Assembly (NCBI RefSeq): GCF_023516435.1
Contig: NZ_CP097332.1
Span: forward strand, 1,240,001-1,304,000
From: Jatrophihabitans telluris
GTDB taxonomy: Bacteria; Actinomycetota; Actinomycetes; Mycobacteriales; Jatrophihabitantaceae
DNA length: 64,000 nt
Direction: 5' to 3'
This document shows positions 36,422-45,135 of the stretch, one piece after another (position 1 is the stretch's first letter; every line of letters starts with the position of its first letter). A model generated the notes under the pieces. That model ran no database searches. It was given only the letters and a program-made list of their open reading frames with translations, and had not been told where the DNA came from. The position numbers and the translations under genes were made by a program.

Positions 36422-36925
36422 TCAGCCCGCTGTGGGCTCGGACTCGGGCGCCTGGATCGGGTCGTCCTCGTCGGGTAGCCCCGCGGCAACTCGGTCGGGG
36501 TGCAGGAAGACGAATCGTTTGTAGGCCCAGAACCGGAAGATCGTGCCCAGGCCGATCGTGAACAGATTCACGACGTTCATGACCACGACGTGATGCTTGT
36601 AGTGCAAGGGGTATGAGAAGAAGGCGATCACGGCCAGCGCGCCAACGAGGGCGATCAGGTTGATGATGAAGAAATAGCCGGCTTCGCGACCGAGATTGGT
36701 CCGGGCACGGTGGGAAAAGGACAGATACCGGTTACCGACATAGGTGACGCCGGTTGCAACGGTGGTCGAGATGGTCTTGGCCACGACCTGGCCGTCGTTG
36801 AAGAACAGGTTGAACAGGCTGAGGTCGACGATCAGACCGATGGCACCGACGAACCCGAACGCCGCGATCTCCTTGACGAGGATGCGCCAGGAACCGCGGA
36901 TGTGCTCAATCAGAGAAGTAGACAT
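36422..36925 (-). CDS. GtrA-family membrane protein
   Basis: 167 aa from the ATG at 36925. Four membrane helices of the GtrA/DPMS family: FGFVGAIGLIVDLSLFNLFF, TISTTVATGVTYVGNRYLSFSH, YFFIINLIALVGALAVIAFF and MNVVNLFTIGLGTIFRFWAYKRFVF. These proteins help move or modify polyprenyl-linked sugars in cell-surface glycan synthesis. It lies 50 bp downstream of the DUF1295 gene, possibly in the same transcript. Confidence 0.9.
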   Translation of the reverse strand: MSTSLIEHIRGSWRILVKEIAAFGFVGAIGLIVDLSLFNLFFNDGQVVAKTISTTVATGVTYVGNRYLSFSHRARTNLGREAGYFFIINLIALVGALAVIAFFSYPLHYKHHVVVMNVVNLFTIGLGTIFRFWAYKRFVFLHPDRVAAGLPDEDDPIQAPESEPTAG

Positions 36926-36975
36926 TGCGCCAGAGTGTATTCCAGTCGAACATGTGAAAATCCGGAATTGGATCG

Positions 36976-37794
36976 CTAGTCGCTGTGCTGGGGCCGCTGG
37001 GGCACCCACGGGATGAAGCCCGACGTCCGCTTCATGTAGTCGCGGTAGCCCGGCCGTTTGGCCATCGATCGTTCCAGCACCCGTTTGCCGGAGCCGAAGG
37101 CCAGCAGGTAGACCATGATCGCCGGGGCGAAGATCGTCAGCACCCCGGGCCACCGTTCAGCGGTGACCAGGAACACCCCAACCCACACGCACGCGTCGCC
37201 GAAGTAGTTGGGATGGCGGGTGTAGCGCCACAGCCCGGTGTCGAGCACAGCGTCCTTGGGCAACGATCCCGCCGCCTTCGCCTTCTTGAACTTCTCGAGC
37301 TGGGCGTCGCCGATTCCCTCGAAGAGCACCCCTAGGACCCACAAGCCGACGCCGACGAAGGCGAGAGGCGTCAACCCCGCGCGAAGGAACATACCGACAA
37401 CCACGGGCATCGAGATCAGGAACGCGAGCAGCCCCTGCAGGCCGTAGACCAGCAGCACCGTCTCCAGCGCGCCTCGGTCGGCCAGCATCTCCTCGTAGCG
37501 CGGATCCTCACCCTTGCCGATCGAGCGGCGGCCGATGTGCACGGCCAGCCGGCCTCCCCACAGCACCGTCATCGACAGCAGCAACCACCGCCGGGCGAGG
37601 TCGCCGTGTCCGGTCGAACACACGAAGGCCGCCACCGCCGCGGCGACGAAGAGCAAACCCCACGCGGTGTCGATGACGCTGTGCTTGCCGGCGATCCGGC
37701 TGGCGACGTAGGTCGTCAGCAGGACCGCCAGGATGGCCAGCGCCACCCACGGGAGGCAGGAGAAGAAGTTGGCCGCGGACAAGCCAGATGTCAT
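36976..37794 (-). CDS. DUF1295 (steroid 5-alpha-reductase-like) membrane protein
   Basis: 272 aa. About six membrane helices with the C-terminal signature GLWRYTRHPNYFGDACVWVGVF and the tail ERSMAKRPGYRDYMKRTSGFIPW, characteristic of DUF1295. The family is related to methyltransferases and reductases of lipids (ICMT/steroid reductase fold). The position directly after two cyclopropane synthase genes (3 bases between) suggests that it acts on the same acyl chains, perhaps reducing a methylene intermediate; this is inference. Confidence 0.88.
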   Translation of the reverse strand: MTSGLSAANFFSCLPWVALAILAVLLTTYVASRIAGKHSVIDTAWGLLFVAAAVAAFVCSTGHGDLARRWLLLSMTVLWGGRLAVHIGRRSIGKGEDPRYEEMLADRGALETVLLVYGLQGLLAFLISMPVVVGMFLRAGLTPLAFVGVGLWVLGVLFEGIGDAQLEKFKKAKAAGSLPKDAVLDTGLWRYTRHPNYFGDACVWVGVFLVTAERWPGVLTIFAPAIMVYLLAFGSGKRVLERSMAKRPGYRDYMKRTSGFIPWVPQRPQHSD

Positions 37795-37797
37795 GCC

Positions 37798-39084
37798 TTA
37801 TCGAACCACTGCCGTGAACCACTGCGGCGTCGCGGGGATGTCGGACTCGCCGATGGCCGACGGGCGGACGGCGAGGATCTGGTCCACGCCCATCCGGCCC
37901 TCCTCGAAGCTCAGCGCGCCGCCGACCAGGTACAGCCGCCATACCCGGGCGACCTCCTCGCCGACCATGGCCACGGCCTGGTCGTAATGTGACTCGAACG
38001 TGTCCAGCCAGCACTGGACCGTCCGGACGTAGTGCTCGCGCAACGACTGGACCTCACGGACCTCGAAGCCGGCCTGCTCCAGGAAGCCGAGCGTCCCGCT
38101 CAACGGCCGCATGTGCATGTCGGGTGCGATGTAGGCCTCGATGAACGGACCGCCGCCGGGAGCCGCGTCGGACCGGCGTGACATCTGCTGCAGCAGCAAC
38201 CGTCCGGTCGGTTTGAGATGGGAGAACAGCGCATTGGCGTAGACGGGGTAGTTCTCCAGGCCCACGTGCTCGCCCATTTCGATCGAGCTCACCGCGTCGA
38301 AGGGCCGCTCGCGCACCGCGCGGTAGTCCTGGACCCGGACCTCGACCCGGTCGCCGAGGTTGCGCTCGGCGATCCGCTTGGTGATGAAATCATGCTGCTG
38401 GGCCGAGATGGTCACGCCGAGGACCTGCACCCCGAAGAACTCGGCCGCGTGCAGACTCAGCGAGCCCCAGCCGCAACCGACGTCGAGCAGTCGCATCCCC
38501 GGCTGCAGACCGAGCTTGCGGCAGATGAGGTCGAGTTTTGCTGTCTGGGCCTGTTCCAGCGTGGTGTCGTCCGCGGGGAAGTACCCCGACGAATAGGCCA
38601 TCGACTCATCCAGGATGAGTGAGTAGAACTCGTTCGACAGGTCGTAGTGGTGCGCGATGACCGCCCGGTCGCGCGCGCGAGAGTGGAGCGCACCGGAGAC
38701 GGTCGCCTGGGAGGCGGGGGCGGGAAGTCTGCGTCCCACCGCACCGAGACGCAGGGCCAGCCGGGCCGCGTTGAACTTCGCGCTTAAGCTCAGACCGACC
38801 GGTCCCGCCTCGGAAGCTCTGGCGTGGCGCCAGACCCGCCGCAAGCCCTCCGCAAGTTCGTCGGCACCACCCGGAACGTCGAGTTCGCCGGTGACGTAGG
38901 CCTGCGCCAGGCCGAGCTCGTTCGGCTCCCAGAGCAGGCGCCGCAACGCCCGCCGCGACGTGACGTGCAGCAGTGGCGCGTCCTCGGGTCCGGCTTCGCT
39001 GCCGTCCCAACCCCGGACCCGCACGGGCAGGTCGCCGCCGAGCAGCGGCCCGACCAGGTCGGTCAGTCGTTGTGCGACGTTCAT
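37798..39084 (-). CDS. Cyclopropane-fatty-acyl-phospholipid synthase family methyltransferase (second copy)
   Basis: 428 aa. The N-terminal domain (about 1-130) is followed by a class I SAM-dependent methyltransferase: HYDLSNEFYSLILDESMAYSSGYF, motif I LLDVGCGWGSLSLHAAEFFGVQVLGVTIS, SIEMGEHVGLENYPVY and FIEAYIAPDMHMRP. It transfers a methyl(ene) group from SAM to unsaturated acyl chains of phospholipids. It differs from the copy in the upstream fusion at several family positions, so the two may act sequentially or on different substrates (compare the BfaA/B- and Ufa-type systems that make branched or furan fatty acids). Confidence 0.88.
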   Translation of the reverse strand: MNVAQRLTDLVGPLLGGDLPVRVRGWDGSEAGPEDAPLLHVTSRRALRRLLWEPNELGLAQAYVTGELDVPGGADELAEGLRRVWRHARASEAGPVGLSLSAKFNAARLALRLGAVGRRLPAPASQATVSGALHSRARDRAVIAHHYDLSNEFYSLILDESMAYSSGYFPADDTTLEQAQTAKLDLICRKLGLQPGMRLLDVGCGWGSLSLHAAEFFGVQVLGVTISAQQHDFITKRIAERNLGDRVEVRVQDYRAVRERPFDAVSSIEMGEHVGLENYPVYANALFSHLKPTGRLLLQQMSRRSDAAPGGGPFIEAYIAPDMHMRPLSGTLGFLEQAGFEVREVQSLREHYVRTVQCWLDTFESHYDQAVAMVGEEVARVWRLYLVGGALSFEEGRMGVDQILAVRPSAIGESDIPATPQWFTAVVR

Positions 39085-39121
39085 GAACGTGCTCCGTTCG
39101 CGGGGCTGGTCGGGGCCGGGT

Positions 39122-41206
39122 TCATTCCGCCGTACCCGGCAGCAGGGGCTTGGTGAAACCGAACTGGATGACGTCCAGGTAGCGGGAGCGGAATCCGGCC
39201 TCGGAGTAGGACAGGTAGAGCGACCACATCCGCCGGAAGACCTGGTCGAAGCCGAGTTCGGCGACGTCGTCGGCGCGCTGCTCGAAGGTGGCTCGCCAGC
39301 GACGCAGCGTCTCGGCGTAGTGCAGGCCGAACGAGAGTTCGGAGCTCATCCGCAGGCCCGCCTCGTCGACGTTCTCGCGGATACTGCGGACCGAGGGGAT
39401 GTGCCCGCCGGGGAAGATGTACTTGACGATCCAGGTGTAGGTGTTGAGGCTGGCCAGCATCCGGTCGTGCGGCATGGTTATCGCCTGCAGCCCGACCCGG
39501 CCGCCGGGACGAAGCCGCGCGGCGATCGTATGGAAGTACTCGTTCCAGTGGTTGGCCCCGACCGCCTCGACCATCTCCACACTGACCACCGCGTCGAACT
39601 GGCCTTCGACCTCCCGATAGTCCTGCAGCCGCACGTCGACGAGATCGGCCAGGCCGGCCTCGTGGACCCGCTTGACCGCGAGTTCGGCCTGTTCGGTCGA
39701 GATGGTCACCGTCGTGACGTGAGCGCCGCGCTGAGCGGCCCGGATGGACAGCTCGCCCCAGCCGGTGCCGATCTCCAGCACTCGCGAACCGGATTCGACG
39801 CCGGCCAGGTCGAGCAGCCGGTCGATCTTGCGGTGCTGAGCAGTGGGCAGGTCCTCCGGCGAGCGATCGGGGTCGGATTCGAACAGCGCCGAGGAGTAGG
39901 TCAGGCTCTCGTCCAGGAACAGCCGGAACAGGTCGTTGGACAGGTCGTAGTGGCGATGGATGTTCTCCCTCGCGCCGTCCACGGTGTTGTCCTGTGAGGA
40001 CGGCCGCACGTGCAGCGCGGCCGAGCGAAGCCGCTGCAGCTTAGGCGGAATCAGCGTCGACATCCGTCCCGCCAGCACGGTGAGAACCCCCGCGAGGTCG
40101 TCGGAGACCCAGTCGCCGGCCATGAACGCCTCGCCGAACCCGATGAGCCCGGCGTGCCCGAGGCGCTCGTAGAACGCGTCCGGACGGACCAGATGCAGGC
40201 TCGGATCGGTCGCGCTTCCAGCGCCCATCCGAAGCCCGTCGGCGGTGGTCACCCGGATCGGCAGCGACGCCACGGCCTGGCGCAGCAGGCGCTTGGCCAC
40301 CGCGGCCCGTAAGGCGTGGTGCGGCAGGCCGACGACGTCCGGCCACAGCTCGGCATCGATGCTCGTCTCTGGGGCGGCGAAGGTAGCCGTCATCTGGTCA
40401 CGCTCTTTCGGCTTGTCGTTACGAGGAGAAGTGTGTGTTTCGGTCGAACCCGGCGGTCGGGGATAGGGTCGAAGTCCCTTGAGGAACATGGTGATTCCGT
40501 GGCGCTTGATCCCGAGCATGACGGCCCGGGTGGCCAGTGGTGTTCGCAGCGCGGGCCACAGCGAGCCCGTCCGGCTGGTCGCCCGGCGGCGCCCGATCAT
40601 GGTGGCGACGAAGGGCCGGTCACCGTCGCGGTCCAGCGTCACCGAGACAAGCAGGTCGTCACCGGGTAGCGGCAGGCGCATCCGGTAGTGGCCGTCCACG
40701 GGATAGAACGGCGAGACGTAGAAGGACTTGTCGGCCTCGGCGCGCCCGATACCATCCGGCCGCATCAGGTAGCAGTGCCGGCCGCCGTAGGTGTTGCGAA
40801 CCTCGGCGATCACCGACGTGACGTGACCACCGGCGCCGAGACAGTAGAAGACGCTGAGGGGGTTGAACACGTAGCCGAGCACTCGAGGATTGGCCAGCAT
40901 CAGGATGCGCTCGGGGACCGGCTCGCCATGCTCGGCCAGCAGCCGCTCGACATTGGCGCGCAGACTGTCCTGCGGATCACCGAAGTGATCGGCGCTGAGG
41001 AAGGCGGCCAGCCGGCGAAAGCCCTTGGGTAACCGCGGAATCCGATCCAGGTCGACGAGCCAGGTGGAGCTTTTCTGGGTGAAGGCGTAGTCCAGTGGGT
41101 CCCGGCGATGGTGGGCGATCATCACGTCGTACCGGCGGGCAGCCGACGTCGGCGCAGCCAGCGCGGCGCTGCTCACGCCGGCCATGCTCACGCCGGCCAT
41201 GCTCAC
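39122..41206 (-). CDS. DUF1365 - cyclopropane-fatty-acid synthase fusion
   Basis: 694 aa from a GTG at 41206 that overlaps the upstream stop (GTGA); an ATG two codons on is equally possible. Residues about 1-250 are DUF1365 (DVMIAHHRRDPLDYAFT, ANPRVLGYVFNPLSVFYCL, PDGIGRAEADKSFYVSPFYP). A Pro/Lys-rich linker (RPPGSTETHTSPRNDKPKE) leads into a complete cyclopropane synthase from about residue 272 (HRHYDLSNDLFRLFLDESL, LEIGTGWGELSIRAAQRG, SVEMVEAVGANHWNEYF). In most genomes these are two genes. The frame has no stop; an internal ATG at 40,393 has only a weak GAAAGAG upstream, so one fused protein is the best reading, with possible extra internal initiation. Confidence 0.82.
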   Translation of the reverse strand: MSMAGVSMAGVSSAALAAPTSAARRYDVMIAHHRRDPLDYAFTQKSSTWLVDLDRIPRLPKGFRRLAAFLSADHFGDPQDSLRANVERLLAEHGEPVPERILMLANPRVLGYVFNPLSVFYCLGAGGHVTSVIAEVRNTYGGRHCYLMRPDGIGRAEADKSFYVSPFYPVDGHYRMRLPLPGDDLLVSVTLDRDGDRPFVATMIGRRRATSRTGSLWPALRTPLATRAVMLGIKRHGITMFLKGLRPYPRPPGSTETHTSPRNDKPKERDQMTATFAAPETSIDAELWPDVVGLPHHALRAAVAKRLLRQAVASLPIRVTTADGLRMGAGSATDPSLHLVRPDAFYERLGHAGLIGFGEAFMAGDWVSDDLAGVLTVLAGRMSTLIPPKLQRLRSAALHVRPSSQDNTVDGARENIHRHYDLSNDLFRLFLDESLTYSSALFESDPDRSPEDLPTAQHRKIDRLLDLAGVESGSRVLEIGTGWGELSIRAAQRGAHVTTVTISTEQAELAVKRVHEAGLADLVDVRLQDYREVEGQFDAVVSVEMVEAVGANHWNEYFHTIAARLRPGGRVGLQAITMPHDRMLASLNTYTWIVKYIFPGGHIPSVRSIRENVDEAGLRMSSELSFGLHYAETLRRWRATFEQRADDVAELGFDQVFRRMWSLYLSYSEAGFRSRYLDVIQFGFTKPLLPGTAE

Positions 41207-42483
41207 CACGACGCCCCGAGACTTTCGGCTGCAGACAGGCCGGACCGGCAGCCGTCCTCGTGAAATCCCCAGCCGTGGTAGGCCCCGGCGAAGGCGAGGA
41301 CGCCGTCGTTGAGAGCAGGAAGCAACGCCTGGGCGGCCACCGATGCCGGGGTGAAGACCGGGTGCTCGTAGACCATCCGCTCGATGACCCGTTCTGAGGC
41401 GACCACCCCGTTGTCGTTGAGGGTCACCAGGTACCGGGTGTCGGTGTCCAGCCGCTGGAGCCGGTTCATGTCGTAGCTGACATGGACCTGCGAGGACTGG
41501 GCGTTGCAGTCGGGCAGGTAGTAGTTCCAGGACGACTGCGCCTTGGGTGAAGTCGGCAGCACCGCGGTGTCGGTGTGCAGGACGGTGGGGTTCAGCGAGT
41601 ACTCGAACGCCCCCAGCGCGGCCGTCTCCTGCGGCGTCGGCGCGGCCAGCATGGCCAGCGCCTGGCCGGGGTGGGTGGCGATCACCGCAGCGTCGAAATC
41701 GGCGGTGTCCCCGGCGAGGTCGCGGACCCGCACCCCGGTCGCCGTGCGCTCGACCTGCTGAACGCCGGTGGAGGTCTGGACCGAGGTCAACTGCTTGACC
41801 GCTTTCTCCACGTACCGTCCCGAGCCACCGACGACCGTCCGCCACTGGGGCGAACCGGTCACGCTGAGCATGCCGTGATTGGCGAGGAATTCGAACAGGT
41901 ACCGAGCTGGGTACTGCAGCGCCAGTTCCGGCGAGCAGGACCACACCGCCGAGATGAGCGGGGTGGCGAAGTGCGTTCGGAAATAGGAGGAGAACCGGCC
42001 CTGCGCCAGGAAATCGCGCATGGTCACTCCCGCTGCGCTCGCGGTTCCCGCTGTGCCGTTCTCAGCGGCCAGCAGTGCGCGTGCGCGGCGATGGAATCGC
42101 TTGACCTCGGTGAGCAGATACAGGTAGCGGGGACTGGTGAGGTTGGCTCGTCGCGGGAACAACCCGGCCAACCCGCGGGCCCCGGCATACTCCAGGCCGC
42201 AGCCGCCGCAGCGGATGGACATGCTCATCTCGGATTCCTGCGTGGCCACGTCCAGTTCGGCGAACAGCCGCAACAAGGTGGGGTACGTGTGCGCGTTGTG
42301 CACGATGAAGCCGGTGTCGACGCTGACCGGGTGGCCCGACTCGTCCGCAAGTTCGTGGGTGTGGGCATGACCACCGAGCCGGTCGTCGGCCTCGTAGAGG
42401 GTGACTTCGGCATCGCGTTGCAGGACGTAGGCCGCCGTCAGGCCGGCCACACCACTGCCGATCACCGCAATCCGTCGTGCCAT
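41203..42483 (-). CDS. FAD-dependent oxidoreductase (amine-oxidase fold)
   Basis: 426 aa. N-terminal Rossmann FAD motif IAVIGSGVAGLTAAYVLQ with acidic YEADDRLGGHAHTHEL, then VDTGFIVHNAHTYPTLLRLF, and a C-terminal FAD site AGAYHGWGFHEDG. It is the first gene of the lipid operon (oxidoreductase, DUF1365-Cfa, Cfa, DUF1295), a grouping known from many bacteria with modified fatty acids, where the flavoprotein is thought to desaturate or reduce the acyl intermediate. The exact reaction is unproven. Confidence 0.88.
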   Translation of the reverse strand: MARRIAVIGSGVAGLTAAYVLQRDAEVTLYEADDRLGGHAHTHELADESGHPVSVDTGFIVHNAHTYPTLLRLFAELDVATQESEMSMSIRCGGCGLEYAGARGLAGLFPRRANLTSPRYLYLLTEVKRFHRRARALLAAENGTAGTASAAGVTMRDFLAQGRFSSYFRTHFATPLISAVWSCSPELALQYPARYLFEFLANHGMLSVTGSPQWRTVVGGSGRYVEKAVKQLTSVQTSTGVQQVERTATGVRVRDLAGDTADFDAAVIATHPGQALAMLAAPTPQETAALGAFEYSLNPTVLHTDTAVLPTSPKAQSSWNYYLPDCNAQSSQVHVSYDMNRLQRLDTDTRYLVTLNDNGVVASERVIERMVYEHPVFTPASVAAQALLPALNDGVLAFAGAYHGWGFHEDGCRSGLSAAESLGASW

Positions 42484-42507
42484 GCCGCTCTGCCGCCCTT
42501 TCCCGCG

Positions 42508-43347
42508 TTATGCGGTGACCCGAGGCTCACCCTCGGCCACCTGACGAAGGAGATTCGCAGCCGCCCGGCCGACGGATTGGCCGGACGGCGGGCGCCCGGC
42601 GGCGCCTCGAGGGCTCGACGATTCCCCGGCGGCGGCATCGGTGAGCAGCGTCTGAACGAGATAGCCGGCTGCGAGGTCAGACCACAGGCGTGGCCGACGG
42701 AGCATCGCGTGGCGCTCGCCGGGCACCGCTACGAAGGCGGCGTCGATGCCGTCGGCGCGCAGCTGTGCCGCGACGAACGCGCTGCCCTTCGGGGAGGTCA
42801 TCCGGTCTGCGTCGCCGTGCACCAGCAGGACCCGGCGGCCGGACAGTTGGGCCAGCGGCTCGCCGGGGGGAAGCCATGGCGCGAGCCCGACGACGCTGCG
42901 GACCGGGGCCGCTCCGGCCACTCGCAGCGCGGTGCGGCCGCCCATCGAGTGCCCGACCAGCCCGATCGGCAGCCCGGGGTAGCGCCGGGAAAGCTCCTGC
43001 ACGGCCCACTCGGCGTCGGCGACGGGGGAGGCCAGTGCACCGTTCCAACCACGCACCTGATAGCGCAGGCGCGCCACGGCGAGCTGGCCCGCGCCCATCC
43101 GCCGGATCCGTCGAGCGATCGGCAGCATGCGAAGCACAGCCGGATCGAGGGGGCTGACGGCATCGTGACCGATCTCGCGACCCCCGTGCAGGACCAGGAC
43201 GACGGCGCGCGGCTGAACCCCGCGAGATGCCCGGGACACGGACAAGGTCGGATGCGCTGGGGTCAACGTTGGCCCTTCGCGTGCAGACGGCCGGGTCGGC
43301 TCGTCCCTGTCGAACGTGATGAACGTACCGGAGGCGGGCCGATGCAT
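42508..43347 (-). CDS. Alpha/beta hydrolase
   Basis: 279 aa from the ATG at 43347, leaving a 52-bp divergent gap to purK. It shows VVLVLHGGREIGHDAVSP (oxyanion region), nucleophile elbow GLVGHSMGGRTALRVAG, catalytic Asp region VLLVHGDADRMTSPKGSAFV and His in GERHAMLRRPRLW. This is a serine hydrolase of the dienelactone/esterase kind; substrate unknown. The last 40 residues are Pro/Ser/Ala-rich. It lies 24 bp ahead of the FAD oxidoreductase gene and could be part of that operon. Confidence 0.83.
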   Translation of the reverse strand: MHRPASGTFITFDRDEPTRPSAREGPTLTPAHPTLSVSRASRGVQPRAVVLVLHGGREIGHDAVSPLDPAVLRMLPIARRIRRMGAGQLAVARLRYQVRGWNGALASPVADAEWAVQELSRRYPGLPIGLVGHSMGGRTALRVAGAAPVRSVVGLAPWLPPGEPLAQLSGRRVLLVHGDADRMTSPKGSAFVAAQLRADGIDAAFVAVPGERHAMLRRPRLWSDLAAGYLVQTLLTDAAAGESSSPRGAAGRPPSGQSVGRAAANLLRQVAEGEPRVTA

Positions 43348-43385
43348 GCCAGCGGGCAGGCTAAGGTGCCGCGGGTCGAACCGGC

Positions 43386-43391
43386 TAGATT
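43386..43391 (+). promoter_or_regulatory. -10 hexamer for a probable leaderless purK transcript
   Basis: TAGATT (TANNNT) ends 8 nt before the purK GTG at 43400, where transcription would start on or next to the start codon. There is no ribosome site before this GTG. Leaderless mRNAs with this spacing are common in actinobacteria. Confidence 0.45.
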
Positions 43392-43399
43392 CATTGCTC

Positions 43400-44605
43400 G
43401 TGGACAAGCGGACCGGGCTACCGGTAGTGGGCATGGTCGGTGCCGGCCAGCTGGCGCGGATGACGCATCAGGCGGCGATCGCTCTGGGCCAGTCGCTGAA
43501 GGTGCTCGCGGACGGTCCTGACGACGGCGCCGCGGTCGTGGCGGGCGACGTCATGGTCGGCGACTACCGGACGTTGGCCGACCTGCAAGCCTTCGCGGCC
43601 GGGTGTGACGTGGTCACCTTCGATCACGAGCACGTGCCCCCCGCGCACATCCAGGCTCTGGAAGCGGCGGGGAGCACGGTCTGGCCGAGCTCGCTGGCGC
43701 TACGTTTCGCCCAGGACAAGGCCGCGATGCGGCAACGGCTGTCGGGTCTCGGGGCCCCGTGCCCGCCGTGGCGGGATCTGTCCGCCAGCGCCGATCCGGC
43801 CGCCGAGCTCGCCGACTTCGCCGCCGAGGTGGGGTGGCCCGTCGTCCTCAAAGCTGTCAGCGGTGGTTATGACGGCAAGGGTGTCTGGGTCGTCCAGGGA
43901 CCGGCCGAGGCCGCCGCGTTGCTCGAGTCGGGTACGCCGCTGCTGGCCGAGCAGGCCGTCGACATCGACTTCGAGATCGCCGCTCTAGTCGCGCGCTCGC
44001 CCTATGGGCAGGGCGCCACGTGGCCGATCGTGGAGACGGTCCAGCAGGACGGGATATGCACCGAGGTCATCGCCCCGGCGCCGCGGTTGTCGGCGGACCT
44101 GGCCGACCAGGCACAGGAACTCGGCCTGCGGATCGCCGCCGAGCTCGGTGTTGTCGGCATCCTGGCGGTGGAACTGTTCGTGACCCGCTCGGGAGCCCTG
44201 CTGGTCAACGAGCTGGCCATGCGTCCGCACAACTCGGGCCACTGGACGATCGAAGGCTCGCGCACCTCCCAGTTCGAACAGCATCTGCGCGCCGTCCTGG
44301 ACTACCCCCTCGGTTCGACGACCCAGACGGCCCCGTGGGTCGTGATGGCCAACGTCCTCGGCGGCCCGGACGAGACCAGGCCTGCGCTGGACGAGCGCGT
44401 CCACCACCTGATGGCGCATTGGCCGGATGTGAAGATCCACCTGTACGGCAAGGGATTCCGGCCGGGGCGCAAGGTCGGCCACGTCACCGCGCTGGGTCCG
44501 GAACTGCCCGGGGTGCGCCGTCGGGCGCGGGCGGCCGCCGACTACCTGGCCGGTGGGGACGTCGCGGGTTTCGGCGAATTCGGACAGGACGGGGCGCGGC
44601 GATGA
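43400..44605 (+). CDS. purK: N5-carboxyaminoimidazole ribonucleotide synthase PurK
   Basis: 401 aa from the GTG at 43400 ([21 protein letters not shown]). ATP-grasp enzyme: N-terminal [31 protein letters not shown] lid [21 protein letters not shown], metal site [28 protein letters not shown]. It converts AIR plus bicarbonate and ATP to N5-CAIR in purine synthesis. Overlapping purE (ATGA) confirms the pathway. Confidence 0.96.
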   Translation: MDKRTGLPVVGMVGAGQLARMTHQAAIALGQSLKVLADGPDDGAAVVAGDVMVGDYRTLADLQAFAAGCDVVTFDHEHVPPAHIQALEAAGSTVWPSSLALRFAQDKAAMRQRLSGLGAPCPPWRDLSASADPAAELADFAAEVGWPVVLKAVSGGYDGKGVWVVQGPAEAAALLESGTPLLAEQAVDIDFEIAALVARSPYGQGATWPIVETVQQDGICTEVIAPAPRLSADLADQAQELGLRIAAELGVVGILAVELFVTRSGALLVNELAMRPHNSGHWTIEGSRTSQFEQHLRAVLDYPLGSTTQTAPWVVMANVLGGPDETRPALDERVHHLMAHWPDVKIHLYGKGFRPGRKVGHVTALGPELPGVRRRARAAADYLAGGDVAGFGEFGQDGARR

Positions 44606-45135
44606 ATTCGGGCGTGAATCCGGCGATGAATCAAGCACAGGTCGGCGTGATCATGGGGTCGGACTCGGACTTCACGGTGATGGGCGAGGCGGTGACCGCG
44701 CTGCAGGAGTTCGGAATCGAGTGGGAGTGTCGAGTCGTCTCCGCCCACCGCACGCCCGAGGGCATGGTCGACTACGCGAAGACGGCGGCGGCCCGCGGGT
44801 TGAAGGTCATCATCGCCGGTGCGGGGGGCGCGGCCCACCTGCCTGGCATGGTCGCCTCGCTCACGTCCTTGCCGGTGATCGGCGTGCCCGTTCCGCTGAA
44901 GTACCTCGACGGGATGGACTCACTCCTGTCGATCGTGCAGATGCCGGCGGGGGTTCCGGTGGCGACGGTTTCCATCGGGGGTGCCCGCAACGCCGGGCTG
45001 CTGGCCGTGCGCATGCTGGCCGCCCACGACAAGGAGCTGGCCGGCAAGATGGATGCGTTCCGGAAGGGCTTGGCTGAGACCGCCCTCAGCAAGGACGCGG
45101 CGTTGGCCGACAAGCTCCGTACGCTCGGTTCATGA
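44602..45135 (+). CDS. purE: N5-CAIR mutase PurE
   Basis: 177 aa from the ATG at 44602 overlapping the purK stop. Class I PurE motifs: [55 protein letters not shown] and [26 protein letters not shown]. It moves the carboxyl group of N5-CAIR to C4 giving CAIR. Its stop overlaps the following hydrolase-ABC gene by 4 nt, tying that gene to the purine operon transcript. Confidence 0.96.
   Translation: MNSGVNPAMNQAQVGVIMGSDSDFTVMGEAVTALQEFGIEWECRVVSAHRTPEGMVDYAKTAAARGLKVIIAGAGGAAHLPGMVASLTSLPVIGVPVPLKYLDGMDSLLSIVQMPAGVPVATVSIGGARNAGLLAVRMLAAHDKELAGKMDAFRKGLAETALSKDAALADKLRTLGS

Noticed and set aside
41207-41944. Longer N-terminus for the DUF1365-Cfa gene
   Set aside because: This upstream extension is an out-of-frame shadow of the FAD oxidoreductase on the same strand; the GTGA overlap at 41,203-41,206 gives the natural start.
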